DNA from: Schistocerca nitens | Lineage: Eukaryota > Arthropoda > Insecta > Orthoptera > Acrididae | Assembly: GCF_023898315.1 (NCBI RefSeq) | Contig: NC_064623.1 | Location: forward strand, 12,909,140 to 12,973,139 | Length of the DNA: 64,000 nucleotides | Reading direction: 5' to 3' | In this document: in pieces, positions 21,103-33,600 of the stretch | Position numbering within the stretch: position 1 is the stretch's first letter | Layout of the letters: every line of letters begins with the position of its first letter | Position numbers and translations under genes: made by a program | The notes under the pieces: generated by a model | Told to the model about the DNA's origin: nothing | Seen by the model: the letters and a program-made list of their open reading frames with translations, nothing else | Database searches by the model: none

Positions 21103-22002
21103 CTGGCAGAGGTGCTCAAAAGCATTTTGAATGAATCTGAAGTCCAAAGACAATCGACAACGCAGCGACCGAGGCAGCCTCCCAGTGTCGACCTCGTGTC
21201 ACGGAAACCGCCTGTGGACTCGACTAGCGACACAGCCAAATTCCAAGACTTCCTCCCACAACTAAAAGAGGCTCTAAAAGGTGTCCTCACTAAGCACGAA
21301 TCGGCAGAGCTGCAACCACCGAGTACTGTCCACATGCCTCTGCTGAAAACCCCGAGGGTACCTCCGAGTCACACCGAAAAGGACTTGAAACACATTCTTC
21401 TGACTCTTGAGGAGACTCTGAGCAGCATCTTGAAGAACAGTGAGAGCAAAATATCTGGCACGACCAGCAATCCAGCACTACAACCAGGACATCCGACAAC
21501 AACAGATAGCAGGCGAACGCCTCAAACTCTGAAGGGGCTACCAACTGAAACCAAACAGGACTTGGAACACATTCTTCCGACTCTCGAGGAGGCACTCGGC
21601 AGCATCTTGGAGGGCAGTGAGGCCAAGATACTCAGTACGACAAGCCATCCAGCACTATCACCAGTACGTCGGACACCAACAGACAGCACAGAACACTTTG
21701 TAGCAATCCTGCCACAGTTAGAGGATACGATTCGATCCATTCTGGAGGAAGCAGCATCGGAGCAGGAAGCAGCTGCCAAACAGCACACATCCCCAGTACC
21801 GGCCTGGCAATACAGGCCCCCGACGACAAAGGACAGCAGTTTCGTCAAATTTGTACCGGAGTTGAAGAGAGTTTTTGGGGACATTCTGAGTAGCCACAAA
21901 TCTAATCAAAATTCCACATTCCCTAACACAACTGTTCTTAAGGGCACTATGGAAACCCCTATCAATGTGTCATTGTCCACAGAACAGCATCCACCCTCCT
22001 AA
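21103..22002 (+). CDS. Repeat-protein exon, right copy (two 59-residue repeats)
   Basis: I do not recognise this protein. A splice acceptor (TTTTTGTTCTGCAG) ends at 21102, matching the left copy. The frame LAEVLKSILNESEV runs 299 residues to TAA at 22000-22002. Two repeats of the same 59-residue type (TEKDLKHILLTLEETLSSIL and TKQDLEHILPTLEEALGSIL start them) replace the five of the left copy. The tail is longer than the left one (FVKFVPELKRVFGDILSSHK is a further helix of the same pattern). AAAGTAAGAT right after the stop resembles a splice donor, so the stop may be an artefact of a frame that once ran on. The long open frame and conserved helices suggest at least recent selection. It could be one of two tandem genes, or alternative last exons of one gene. 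Confidence 0.6.
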   Translation: MAEVLKSILNESEVQRQSTTQRPRQPPSVDLVSRKPPVDSTSDTAKFQDFLPQLKEALKGVLTKHESAELQPPSTVHMPLLKTPRVPPSHTEKDLKHILLTLEETLSSILKNSESKISGTTSNPALQPGHPTTTDSRRTPQTLKGLPTETKQDLEHILPTLEEALGSILEGSEAKILSTTSHPALSPVRRTPTDSTEHFVAILPQLEDTIRSILEEAASEQEAAAKQHTSPVPAWQYRPPTTKDSSFVKFVPELKRVFGDILSSHKSNQNSTFPNTTVLKGTMETPINVSLSTEQHPPS

Positions 22003-22199
22003 AGTAAGATCATAGTGTCAGACAATCCATCTTCAGATTCTGAGCCCCTGTTCCAGGCTGTTAAATTTACATTGCAGGATGTGCCACTTGCCAGGAATTG
22101 GGGTACAACAAACCACGGGCATTGCTGTGAAATGCAAAGTGTGACACTGGCATTGTAAACGACAAATGTCTGATGGTTACGTGTTAAGTAAGAACCATT

Positions 22200-22545
22200 T
22201 TTTGACAGTCTCCTCCATTCCAGAATGGACCTTCTGTTCTGCATCGCCTTGTATGCTGTTATGAAACTTATTGCTGCAATAAAACTGTGTACCAGACTGG
22301 GGCTTGAAACCCAGAACCTTGTCTTTTGCATGCCATGCTCTTAACAAACTGAGCTACCTAGGTGCAACTCGTGTTCACATCTGTAGTTCTGACAGTACAG
22401 TCCCCCTAGCCTACTTTGTGGAACTAGTAATCCTGCAAAATGGGCTGCTGCAGGGAAGTAGCTTAGCCACAGATTTGGGGATTGCTTTCATTATGGATTT
22501 TGCTCTGCAGTCGGGTGTGCACTGCGTGGCAGATTAAACCTGCTT
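22200..22545 (-). mobile_element. tRNA-Cys-derived SINE relic
   Basis: The minus strand holds a tRNA-like head: CTAGGTAGCTCAGTTTGTTA, GCATGCAAAAGACAAGG with the GCA anticodon position, and GGGTTTCAAGCCCC as box B. The tail TAAGTTTCATAACAGCATAC and CCATTCTGGAATGG follow. It resembles the better preserved copy at 49440-49790. Confidence 0.75.
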
Positions 22546-22880
22546 GCCCAGATGGGACTCCAAACTGAGACTTTTTGACTTTTACATGCAAATCCCCAAA
22601 AAAGTAAAGAGCCCAGGTTCAAATCCCAGTCCAGCAGAAAATTTTAATCCACCAGTAAGTTTCAACATTGTATTTATTCCTAAGATTCTCTTGCAAGCTC
22701 CCACAGCATCCACCAGTCTGCACTTCCAGAAGTACTTGTCCCACGAAATATATAGCAGAGTTTCAGTGACCTTCGGAAGGTAGGAGAGAAGCACTGGCAG
22801 AAATAAAGCTGTGAAGGCAGGTCACAAGTAGCACAAAGGTAGCTCGAGTCACTGAAGGGCACTACTGGCGAAAGGCAAGT
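22546..22880 (+). mobile_element. tRNA-Cys-derived SINE relics, plus strand
   Basis: Box B-like GGTTCAAATCCCAGTCC, the tail AATTTTAATCCACCAGTAAG, and further on GGAAGGTAGGAGAGAAGCAC, TGGCAGAAATAAAGCTGTG match pieces of the SINE at 49440-49790. At least two partial copies appear joined here. Confidence 0.6.
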
Positions 22881-25344
22881 CCTATGTACAAATACCAGTT
22901 CAGGACACACTTGGTTAGACAAGAAGTTTCAGTACGAAAGATGCTTGCCAGATTGTACTGGGTAATGGAAATATCACCTTCGCAGATGAATATACTTTTA
23001 ATTTCAATAACCATTTCATTGTTTTCCTATTTAGACTCTTATTTGACATACCTACAGAGTACATTTCTTAATACCCACTCTGCACTGCATTTCATTCATT
23101 GGCATTTATTTATGCAAGATACCGAAAGGAGCAAATACTGGCAACAATAAAAGAGAAAAGGATACCCACAGCAACTGCATTCTTTCTTTTCCCTGGTATT
23201 TATCCCATCTAGTAAGGAGATTGTGAAGTTTTATTTCATTATTTGACTCTGTGGGTGGATGTCCTTCCTGATACCACAATCAACATAAGGGACGGAAGTC
23301 TTGTGCACCATCTGTCTGCATTAGGGTATTTTAGTTGTTTGTGAATTGTATTCTTTAATGCAGAATTTATGGACTAGCCCAACATTTGACAAAACAAGTG
23401 TGCAAAATGATACTGAGGCTGGCCACTGAACCAGTCCACAGTCATTAATCAGCCACGCAGATTCAATCTGGGCCTGGTGCACATCTTATTTTCACAAGCT
23501 AACATGCTGCATGTTACGCTATATAAGCACGTACCCACATCATCAATTAATAAAAAAAGACCAATTGTGATCAGTGGGGCAACTTGTGGCCAATATCTTA
23601 AGACTATCACAGCTGTGATGTCATATGACCTTTCCCCAGCAGTTAAAAGTAATTTAAAAAAGAAAATTACTTTTGACGTCATAGTATTGTCTGTAAAGTA
23701 TGCTGGTTTGACATTCTATGATATCTGGAAATGACCTGTGCAACTGAAACAGACAGAAAATTAAAATTTTTGGTCAGCATATCTTAGTGAGCGTGGAGTT
23801 CTTTAAATATTTACAGGATGTAGGCCACCACCAATATAGAATTGAATACCATGTTCTCCTTCACAACTCATCCGAGAAGCAAGCCATATTTTTAAAGATT
23901 ATTTCAACAGCTGCACCAAGCGTGATGACACAATGGTAAAATACTGGTCAAATATTCAGGAGGATGGTGATTAAAATCCTCATATGACCATATTTGGGTT
24001 GTACATTTATTCCCAAAATTGCTTAAGGTGAAAGCCAAGAAAGATCTTCTGAGATGCCAGAGCTGATTTTACACCATATCCTTCCCCAGTTCAAGGTTGT
24101 GTTCCTAGTGGGTTTGTCATGAATGGGACATTAAACTCAATTCATCCTTTCTTCAACAGTTGTTCATAACCCAGAAACATTGTTACGTACGTGCATGACA
24201 AATGTGAGAAATACGTGTGTTCCCAAGTTTTTTATGTTTTGCCAAGGACAGTAATTATAGTACAAACAAAGACACCATGATTGTGCCATAAAGAGCATAG
24301 AACTGCACAAAAATTTGGAAGGTGCTGTGGCTCCCAAGATTCAGCACTCAGCATAGCCTCCTTTATCTGCAGGAGTAGCCTTTCCATTACTTCAAGGACT
24401 CTTCAGTAACTATAACCATTGTTAACCGGAGTATGTTAACCAAGGAGACAAACTGAATCCCACTAGAGACTGCAAGGATGGGGTGTGAACAAGTGTACAC
24501 ATGGCCTACAGTACACAGTTTGTCTTAACCTCACAGATCTCTCAAACAAGCAATTTCAGATGAACAAAAATTACCTGTTACCAGAAAGAGACACCCACAG
24601 TCATAAAATGTACGAAACACAGTTTGTAAAATTCCTTTGGGTTCAAGCTCAATACCGAGCTAAACTAAGGTCAAAACTTGGCTACAGTGGTCAAACAGCT
24701 CAGTTCACAATATTTTTCACTCGGATGTATGTCTCATTGCGTAAACTGTAAGACAAAAGTGCTACCAGTACCCCATGCTGCCTTTTTGAAAGTGAGCAAT
24801 AAGACTACTATATATCCTAAACATTCCTCATGTGGCACACACACTATATCCAACTTTTAATTGTTTTTAATTCCAACATGCTGTGCCTGACTGTAGCATG
24901 TACTTTACATCTTGTGCTTTCATTTCTGTAAGCTCCTGGTAGCTTTTTATCGCAGTGTTAGCACAGCTTCAAGAACTAAAGATAATTTCTGCTTGTTTGT
25001 AGTAATTTTGAACTACTGTAGAATGTATTTATGGTAGCTGCAATATGCTAATATAACACACACTACAAAATAAAAATCATTTTTTTCCTCTCAAAAATAT
25101 GGCAATTTTTTCTCTTTAATGTAGCACTGGGTACACCTCTATTTCCACATTCACAAGATAATGCAAAAGGAAGAAGAGTGTTAAGAAGGTAAGGAATATG
25201 ATGGTGAAGATGATGCGCTTCCAATAAGGAAACAGCCCAGTAAACCACAGCCTGAAGGATCACCAACCCCAGGGATGTTGTGTGCCATGAATCTACCTAA
25301 GATGATGAATAAAACTCAGAAAAGTCATTTCAGTTGTGTTTTGC
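22881..25344. other. No recognisable feature
   Basis: AT-rich sequence. Short frames on both strands have no family signature. A piece around 23200-23310 (GGTGGATGTCCTTCCTGATACC-like) may be a dispersed repeat. Confidence 0.45.
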
Positions 25345-26880
25345 CTGTATGTATAGATTAGATTAGATTCAATTTTTGTTCCATACACCCAAAAAAGGGA
25401 TGATTCTTGTAGATGCGGAACATGTCAGTAAGTATAACAAAAAAAAAACATAAAACCATTTGAGTATAATACTAAGTACCCCGGATCATTTGTCAGGAGA
25501 TCGTCAAAATATGTGAATACAATACAGTAAACTGGAACAGCTAATATTTATAGAATTAACACGCTGTCAGAATGAAACATTGTTATGCACTATTAATAAA
25601 TTTATCATACACAAAATACTTAATCTTGACTGTTGTGACCAAGTGCTGTTGAAACTGAAATCAGACACACGTTTTTACTTAAGGTGGCCTAACAGCCTCT
25701 CTTAAGATTTTCATCTATAGAGTAGAAGAAGTTGCCTATCAATCCTGAATATTGGACCCCTTCTTGGATCAAGGTAGGTGATTTTATGTAGATTGTTCTT
25801 ATTCCTAGTACTGATATTATGTATTGAGCTATTGGTTGGAAATACAGACATATTACATGCAACAAATTTCATTAAAGAATAAATATACTGAGAAGCAGTG
25901 GTTAAAATACAAAGTTCCTTGAACAGGTTTCTACATGATGTTCTTGAATTTACACCACAAATGATTCTTATCACACGCTTTTGCACACAAAAAATTTTTG
26001 CTCGGTTTGATGAGTTACCCCAGAATATGATCCCGTATGACATAATAGAATGAAAATAAGCAAAGTATGCATTTTTTTATATTTATATCTCCTACATCTG
26101 ACATCATTCTCACTGTAAACACAGACTTGTTTAGGTGCTTAAGCAATTCTGTGGTACGCCCTTCGAGTTGTAATCCCAGAAATTTAACACTGTCGACCTC
26201 TTCAATCTCGTGTCTTCATATGTTATACACATGCTGGAAGGAAATCACTTACAGGTTCTGAACTGCATATAGTGGGTCTATTCAAAGTTTAATGACAGTG
26301 AATTAGCTTCATAGGATTTATTAATGTCAGTGGAAATTTGATTAGCAGCAATTTCTAAATCTGTACTTGACTTGCTACTTATTGCAATGTTTGTATCATC
26401 TGCAAACAAAACAAACTTAGCATTTGGCTATGTAACAGACGAGAGGTCATTAATGTACACAAGAAAAAGCAGTGGACCCAAGATGGAACATCGAGGAACA
26501 CTACATCTAATTAATTTCCGATCAGATGAAGACTGACAGCTTACTGCACAGGTATTTCGCAATGACACCCTTTGTTTCCTGTTACAGAAGACTCAAACCA
26601 TTTCGCAGCACTGCCAGTCACACCATAATATTCTAATTTACTTAAGAGAATGGTGTGGTTCACACAGTCAAAGGCTTTTGACAAGTCACAGAAAATGCCA
26701 GCAGCCTCTAAGTTGTTATCTAATGAATTGAATACATTCTTAATGTAAGTGTAAATAGCTTTCTTTGTATCAGAACCATTACGAAATCCAAACTGTGAGT
26801 TGGACAATATATTATTTGTATTCAGATGCTTAAGGAGACACTTGAACACAACCTTTTTAAATATTTTTGAGAAAGCCGGA
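25345..26880 (-). pseudogene. CR1-like LINE, 5'-truncated and broken
   Basis: Minus strand. SNSQFGFRNGSDTKKAIYTY and IFCDLSKAFDCVNHTILLSK (26849-26541) are reverse-transcriptase blocks including the first catalytic Asp. The second part (26043-25711) reads SYGIIFWGNSSNRAKIFCVQ and SQYIYSLMKFV. The 3' end is the tandem AATCT/AATC tail, seen here as GATTAGATTAGATTC near 25355. Several frame breaks. Same family as the plus-strand copy at 27415-30405. Confidence 0.85.
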
Positions 26881-27414
26881 AAAAGTGAACTTGTTCAATA
26901 GTATGGGCTTCATATCTGTGCAATGCGCTAAATGCAAAATATATCTGTCTTTCACAGAAAAAAGGAACTACTTTTCGCAGTTCTATTACAAAATAGCAGA
27001 ATGGATTGTTTACACAAGGACTTTAGTAGATGAGCTAACATGTATTGTCCCACACTAAAATCATTGCACAGCAGGAGTGGCGCACTGTCGGAACAGAGAA
27101 CACGCTCCAGGTTTCCCGCGAACACAGTTCTTCTGTGATACAGGTAACAGGTGCATTACAGTGTCCCAGAACAACACACTGGCCACCTATATAAACTTTT
27201 TACTCACAAAACTGAAGCTCAGGGCTTGTGGGGATGTGGTAGATAACCTCACACTCTGCACAAGTCTCTTCGGACAGATTCAAATGCTTTCTTACCAAAC
27301 TTTGCCTCCTGGTCCAGGGCTTGGAGATGGGTTGTGTACTTTGGTGCAATCCTTCAAAAGAAACTTAAAAACATGTTTTATAAGACACTTCTACAAATTA
27401 CCTATCTGAAATCA
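26881..27414. other. Spacer between two divergent LINEs
   Basis: Mostly unrecognised. 27060-27410 carries a plus-strand frame of 110 codons without stops (RNREHAPGFPRTQFF, KLRACGDVVDNLTLC, MLSYQTLPPGPGLGDG) that looks protein-derived but belongs to no family I can name. Confidence 0.4.
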
Positions 27415-30405
27415 AGGAGTGGACCACTCCTGTAAGCTGTGTGAGAAGTAGCAATGTTGATTGAACAGGTCTCTGTTCTCATAAATTTTGCCTAGAACAG
27501 CATATGGAAGCAATTTCAACAGAAGTAGAATTTCACAATAAATCCTTCATAATAGTAAGTGTATATCGAGCACCTGCAGGTAACTTTAATCTGTTCGTAA
27601 ACCAACTTGAAGCTGCACGGGCCAATTTAACAACCAAAAACAAAGAAATAGTGGTTGCTGGTGATTTCAATATAGATTTCCTTAAAGACTCTCCCAATAA
27701 GAACTTATTTGAGTTAGTAACACTATCATTCAACTTAATTCCCACTGTAAAGTTCCCCACTAGGGTAGCCAATTGCTCACTAACAGCCATTGATAATATT
27801 TTTATAGAAAAGTCCAATGAAAAAAATTATATTACAAAACCAATAGTCAATGGCCTCTCAGGCCATGACATGCAGTTCCTTCTGTTAAATGTTAATACTG
27901 AACAGGATATAAAATCTGTTAAATCTGAGCTCAAGAGGGTAATCAATAAGCCAAAAATTGATTATTTTAGGACACTCTTCAGAAACATTCACTGGACTGA
28001 TGTTTACAGTGCTCATGGCATGAATGAAAAATATAACACTTTTGCTAATAAAGTGCTTACCTTATTCGAACACTGTTTTCCCCCAAAACTAACCAAGGTT
28101 AGAGCAAAGTCTACAAAGAAGCCATGGATTACTCAAGGAATAGGGCTATCTTGTAAAACAAAAAGAAAACTGTATCTGTCAGTCCGAAACAGTTCCGATG
28201 TTGATGCTATAGTACATTACAAGAAATACTGCAAAATAGTAAAGACTGTAATACGGACATCAAAGCAAATATATTACAAGGAAAAGATATATCAGATAAC
28301 AAAATAAAAACAATATGGGATGTAGTGAAGGAGGTGACCGTTAGAACCAGACATGAAGAGGAACAAATAGCATTAAGAGTAAATGATACATTGGTGACAG
28401 ATGTGTATAGTGATGCAGAACTTTTTAACAAACATTTTATAACTGTTACTGAAAAGATGGGGTTGTCAGGTTCAGTAGATGCTGCTATGGAATACCTCAG
28501 ACCAGACATTTCAAGTAACTTCCATAATATGAATTTGACCCTCACTACCACAGCAGAAATAATGTCCATCATAAAATCTTCAAAATCAAAAACATCTAGT
28601 GGATAGGATGAAATATCAACAAAGTTAATTAAAGAATGTGATTCTCAACTAAGTAACATATTAAGCTATCTGTGTAACCAGTCATTTATCAGTGGAATAT
28701 TTCCTGAATGGTTGAAATACGCTAAAGTTAAGCCACTGTTTAAGAAGGGAGATAAAGAAACAGCATCAAATTTCTGTCCAATTTCACTGTTGCCAGCATT
28801 CTCAAAAATTTTAGAAAAAGTAATGTACAATCGGCTTTATAACCATCTTATCTCAAATAAGATACTGTCAAAGTCACAGTTTGGATTTTTAAAGGGTTCT
28901 GATATTGAGAAGGCTATCTACACTTACAGTGAAAATTTGCTTAATTCATTAGACAAAAAATTGCAGCCAACTGGTATATTTTGTGATCTGTCAAAGGCAT
29001 TTGACTGTGTAAATCACAATATCCTTTTAAATAAATTAGAATATTATAGTGTAACAGGAAATGCTGCAAAATGGTTCAAATCTTATATCTCTGGCAGGAA
29101 ACAAAGGGTGTTATTAGGAAAGAGACATGTATCAAGCTATCAGGCATCATCCAACTGGGAACTAATTACATGTGGGGTCCCAGAAGGTTCCATTTTGGGG
29201 CCCTTACTTTTTCTTGTGTATGTCAATGACCTTTCATCAGTAACATTACCAGATGCCAAGTTCGTTTTGTTTGCCGATGATACAAACATTGCAATAAATA
29301 GCAAATCAAGTGTAGTCTTAGAAAGGTCAGCTAATAAAATATTTGTGGACATTAATCACTGGTTCCTAGCCAATTCTTTGTCACTAAACTTTGCAGTCCA
29401 GAACTTGCAGTTCAGAACTTGTAAGGGGTGTCCCACGAGTATATGCCTAACATACGATGACAAGCAGATAGAAGACGTGGACAGTGTTAAATTCTTGGGA
29501 TTACAGCTTCATAATAAATTCAACTGGGAGGAGCACACCACAGAACTGCTGAAACGTCTTAACAAATCTCTATTTGCAATGCGAATTGTGTCAGACACGG
29601 GGGATATAAAAATGAAAAAGCTGGCATACTATGCTTACTTTCATTCCACAATGTCATATGGGATTATTTTTTGGGGTAATTCATCAAGCCAAGCTAAAGT
29701 TTTCCAGGCACAAAAACGTGCAGTAAGAGTTATATGTGGTGTGAACTCAAGAACATCCTGCAGAAGCCTATTTAGGGAACTAGAGATACTAACTACTGCT
29801 TCCCAATATATTTATTCCTTAATGAAATTTGTCATTAAAAATATATCACTTTTTCAAACCAACAGCTCAATTCATGGAATCAATACTAGAAATAAGAATA
29901 ATATTCACAAGGATTTAAAGTCACTTAGTCTTGTACAAAAAGGTGCGCATTATTCACGAACACACATTTTCAATAACTTGCCAGCAGCCATAAAACCCAC
30001 CAATGAAATTCAGTTTAAGAGAAGCCTAAAGCATTTATTGGTGGCCAACTCCTACTCCATTGATGAATTTCTCAGTAAAACCAACTAATATAACTTCTGC
30101 ACAATTTCAGTGCAGTAATATGTTCATTGTATTATAGTAGTTGTATTACCCTTTTATTACCTTATAAATAAATAAATAAACTTTATTTTAAATTCAGTGC
30201 ATTAGTATTTATAAAATGACTCTTTCATATAGTGTTCATTAAAAAATGATGATCATTCCACTTGGGACCTGTGGAATGGTACATTAGCTTATTTGTTTTA
30301 GTTGTAAATATTTGTCATGTATTGTTGTTTTTCTGACATGTTCTACATCCTGGAGGACCTCCTCACTATAGATCAATTGGAATTAAAGTAAATCTAATCT
30401 AATCA
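27415..30405 (+). mobile_element. CR1-like LINE, nearly complete 3' part
   Basis: Non-LTR retrotransposon with endonuclease and reverse transcriptase. Endonuclease part 27504-28307: FIIVSVYRAPAGNFNLF, IVVAGDFNIDFL (catalytic GDFN), SGHDMQF. Reverse transcriptase 28712-30088 (458 residues): PLFKKGDKETASNFCPISLL, then FCDLSKAFDCVNH with the first Asp, GVPEGSILGPLLF, and FADDTNIAI with the double Asp. The start of the endonuclease is missing, one frame change lies near 28307-28325, and one in-frame stop lies at 28604-28606; otherwise the frame is open. The 3' untranslated region ends in AAATCTAATCTAATC (about 30391-30405), the tail shared with the minus-strand copy. Likely immobile but young. 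Confidence 0.9.
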
Positions 30406-30978
30406 GTAACTGACTATTGCTCTGTAACTAAATGTGTTGGCAAGTTGATATTATGCTGGCAGTAGGAGAGAAACAGCCACCTTTTTACATAATTGAGTAA
30501 ACAGAAGAGTTTTCAGAAAGCAATAAGTTTTAATTACTTTTGTGTTACATTTAGGACATAGCCTCTAGTTACAGATTCAGATTCATTTCACCCCACCATA
30601 CTCTTTTTTTGAGAAGGTGTCAATGATAAAAATCTGACTCATTTATCTGAGCAAAACTTGTTACTACCTCCCAGTTTGGCTTTCACAAAAGATTATTCAC
30701 ATAAAAACAATATAAGACTTCACAAACTCAGTCCTGCCAGAGATAACAAGAAAAATTATCCTCTTGATACATTCTATGATCTCACCAAAGAGAGTGTGGG
30801 GCAAAAAATCTACTTGGCAGGCTAAACTGCTGCATCATTAATGGCATCCTTTTTAAATGATTTACATTACATTATTTCACACAAGCAAAAATAAAGAACT
30901 CCTAGTGCTAGAAGTAAACATTAATGGTCACACACTGAATGACTATGTGTAAATAACACAGAACGTAATCAAGAAGCT
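30406..30978. other. No recognisable feature
   Basis: AT-rich sequence between the LINE tail and the fold-back element. Confidence 0.5.
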
Positions 30979-31090
30979 CAGTTCAGTATAAAATTCTTCA
31001 TTTACTTGGCCATAGTGTCCATAGTTGCTTTATAATTCTTGAGGGTATTTTTGTTCTGTCATTGCAACTACAAAAATGCGTTATTTTTTC

Positions 31091-31133
31091 ACCGGACGCA
31101 TTTCACTTTATTGAGGTAAAGTACATCAGTGGT
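31091..31133 (-). ncRNA. Hammerhead ribozyme-like motif, left arm
   Basis: Minus-strand ACCA, CTGATGT (last A changed), stem II ACTTT/AAAGT with the same ACCTCAAT loop, GAAA, ATGCGT, C, CGGT. Its change in the core differs from the one in the right arm, so the common ancestor probably had the perfect CTGATGA. Confidence 0.65.
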
Positions 31134-31458
31134 CTGTAATTAAGTTATTTACATTCTGATTTGCTTTTAGATTGAAAACCAGTTCATTAAGAATAGGTTG
31201 ATTTGTACTTAAGGTGATTTTTCAGCTTATTTCTCACTTACATCGGGAAATGTCGTCTACTAGCACATCGTTGGTTTTCTGTGTTAATTTTGGTCTAATT
31301 ATCAGTGTAACACAGAAAAACAACGACGTGCTAGTAGATGGCATTTCCCAATGTAAGCGAGAAATTAGCTGAAAAATCACCTTAAGTACATCAACCTATT
31401 CTTAACTAACTACTTTTCGATCTAAAAGCAAATCAAAATTTAAATAAATTAATTACAG

Positions 31459-31502
31459 ACCACTGACAATGCTTTACCTCAATAAAGCGAAACGCGTCTG
31501 GT
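31459..31502 (+). ncRNA. Hammerhead ribozyme-like motif, right arm
   Basis: In order: ACCA (stem I 3' strand), CTGACAA (expected CTGANGA, one change at G8), stem II GCTTT/AAAGC with loop ACCTCAAT, GAAA (31489-31492), self-complementary ACGCGT (stem III, fit for pairing between two molecules), cleavable C at 31498, then TGGT pairing with ACCA. Topology and every other core base fit a minimal type I hammerhead. Confidence 0.7.
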
Positions 31503-31794
31503 GAAAAAAAAAAATTGCACATTTTCGTAGTTGCAACGACAGATCAAAAATACCCTCAAGAATCAGTTCAGCACGTATTGCTGTTAGAAATAGTCTCACC
31601 GTGTTCAGCTACAGAAAAGGAAGTTTACTAATTCTGCGTATCTTTTATTCCTGTTATCTTACGAAGGTGCAGGTAATGCATCTAGACAGCAAGAATTTAT
31701 TTGACAGAAATGAGTAGCAAGAAAAGTGTGTGAAGTAGATAACTGCAAACCTGCAGAGGCATATTTAAGAATAGAGGGATTCTTGCACTCACTT

Positions 31795-32933
31795 TGTAAA
31801 TGGCCAACGCCTTGAAAGTCGTCGTAGTAGATATATCTTTTGCTAATTGCTGTTATCGCGCTATTTCACTCCCATTTACGGAGCTTGTTAGCACTTGATG
31901 TTAGGTTGGCGCCATTACAAAATATTGTATTGTAGTAATCGCTGCTGCTTGCTGGATCGCTGCTGTGTCTCGTTGTCGTTGCTGATGCTGGCTCTAAATC
32001 TGGTTGTCTAGGGTAAACACATGAGGTACCGTGTTTTTCATGTGCTTTTGATGATAAAGAATGAGCGAAACCAACACGTATGTAAACATCAAATATTTAT
32101 TACTTTAGTGGCCATATTAATTCCACTGTCCACCAAAGACCATAACACAACACAAAGTAATACTTCCTTTACATGTTCTTTGACTTGTTTTGCCAAACAA
32201 TAACACAGAAACACACTTCACCAAAGTGACATTCCGACTGCCCCCAACTGTTTTAGACTGCTTCCCGACCCTTCTCGCTGCTTGTATTTATAACATTGTC
32301 AAAGAACTACTAAAAAGAGATACAGTTTATGAGTCACATGTACATCTGTTATCATAATTTGTGCAGAAAAGTTATTAATTTGCAACAAGTGACATAATTT
32401 AACATGTTATTAAAATGACAGACAGATTTGTTGACTTAACAGAATAATTCTTTGTTACAAAAAGGTCGTTTTTTAGAAGTTTGTCAACTGACTTCTCTAA
32501 TTTGCATAAATAAGTACGTAACGTGAATTATGAAGAATTACATAGGTTTTCGTCTAAAATAGGATTGATTACGTTAATACTGAGTGAAAACGCTCCTAGT
32601 GAACAAATAGGTTTCACTGGGCGATTTTTATTTAAGGAGATCCAAAATACGTAAGTTGGCCACTATTTCTCGTACTTCATATTAATTATTTAAGATGAAC
32701 TTAGTGTTTTTCATGATGACATTTGCTGTATCAGTGAACAAGTGATATAAACTTTTGTGTGGGTCAGTTATTCAGTATAATTTAATGGGTTGACTGTTTA
32801 TGGAGACATGTTGTGCAATCATTGTTAACATACACAATAACTTTTCTATAATCATAAATACTCATTAAACTGGTTGAATTTGGAAGGGATCGCATACTTC
32901 ATTAAAGTAAAGCCTTTAATATGTATCGTTACA
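31795..32933 (-). repeat. 3' long terminal repeat
   Basis: 1139 bp, TGT...ACA. The purine-rich tract (minus-strand GAGGGGGGTAT) abuts its inner edge at about 32934-32946. Confidence 0.93.
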
Positions 32934-33164
32934 ATACCCCCCTCGGGTAATATCATTTACAGAATGTTAATGATATTAGCCGACTAGGACAAATGTGTCA
33001 ATTACTGTGCATAAAGTGTATGTATACAACAACCGTTACACCGTTTCAAAATGACTTTTTCCTGCAAATATTTTAGTTGTGTTGTTTGAAATGCACTTTG
33101 TGTTATGTCAATCAGTATGACAGCATAATAAAATTATTTAGTAATATATGAAAGTAAAAAAAAT

Positions 33165-33600
33165 TGTTAATCTTTGCTCCCAGTGAGCCACATGGAAAAT
33201 GATCAAAAACAGACACAAATATATCACATGCAATTTTAAGATATATAAAAAATAAATATGTAAATTATTTCAAAGTCAGCTCTCATTGCGTCACAGATTA
33301 GTCAAGATAATAGAAGGAACATAAATATATTACATAGATAGACAGGTCAGATGTCCATAGGAAAATATTCCACCTGTCTGCTCTTTTTGAGTCACATAAA
33401 AGAAATGAAAACCAAGAACATAATTATAAGTATGGACATGATATATACACATAAACACTAGTGAAGTCACATGTATGAATATAATATGCATTTTAAAAAA
33501 AGGAAAATATTAAAAAAAACTTGTCTCCCATTGAGACACATAGTCAAGATAGTACAAGAACATATGCATACTAAAATTGCACACTTAAATTGGTCACAAC
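33165..33600 (-). repeat. Degenerate tandem repeats inside the LTR element
   Basis: About four loose copies of a 100-150 bp unit, each marked by a TCTCCCATTGAGACACATAG-like stretch (near 33175, 33280, 33378 and 33522) followed by AAGAACATA-type sequence. Non-coding; lies between the integrase piece and the 3' LTR. Confidence 0.5.

Larger units (their letters stand above)
31035..31563. mobile_element. Fold-back element with a hammerhead motif in each arm
   Basis: Two imperfect inverted arms (about 31035-31286 and 31308-31563) flank a 21-nt loop. Outer ends are ATTCTTGAGGGTATTTTTGT and its complement. There is no protein frame. TCAGTTCAG occurs at 30979-30987 and at 31563-31571, giving a possible target duplication with an unpaired leader of about 47 nt on the left. 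Each arm holds a hammerhead-like core, so I class it with Penelope-type elements rather than with MITEs; that assignment is inference. Confidence 0.75.
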
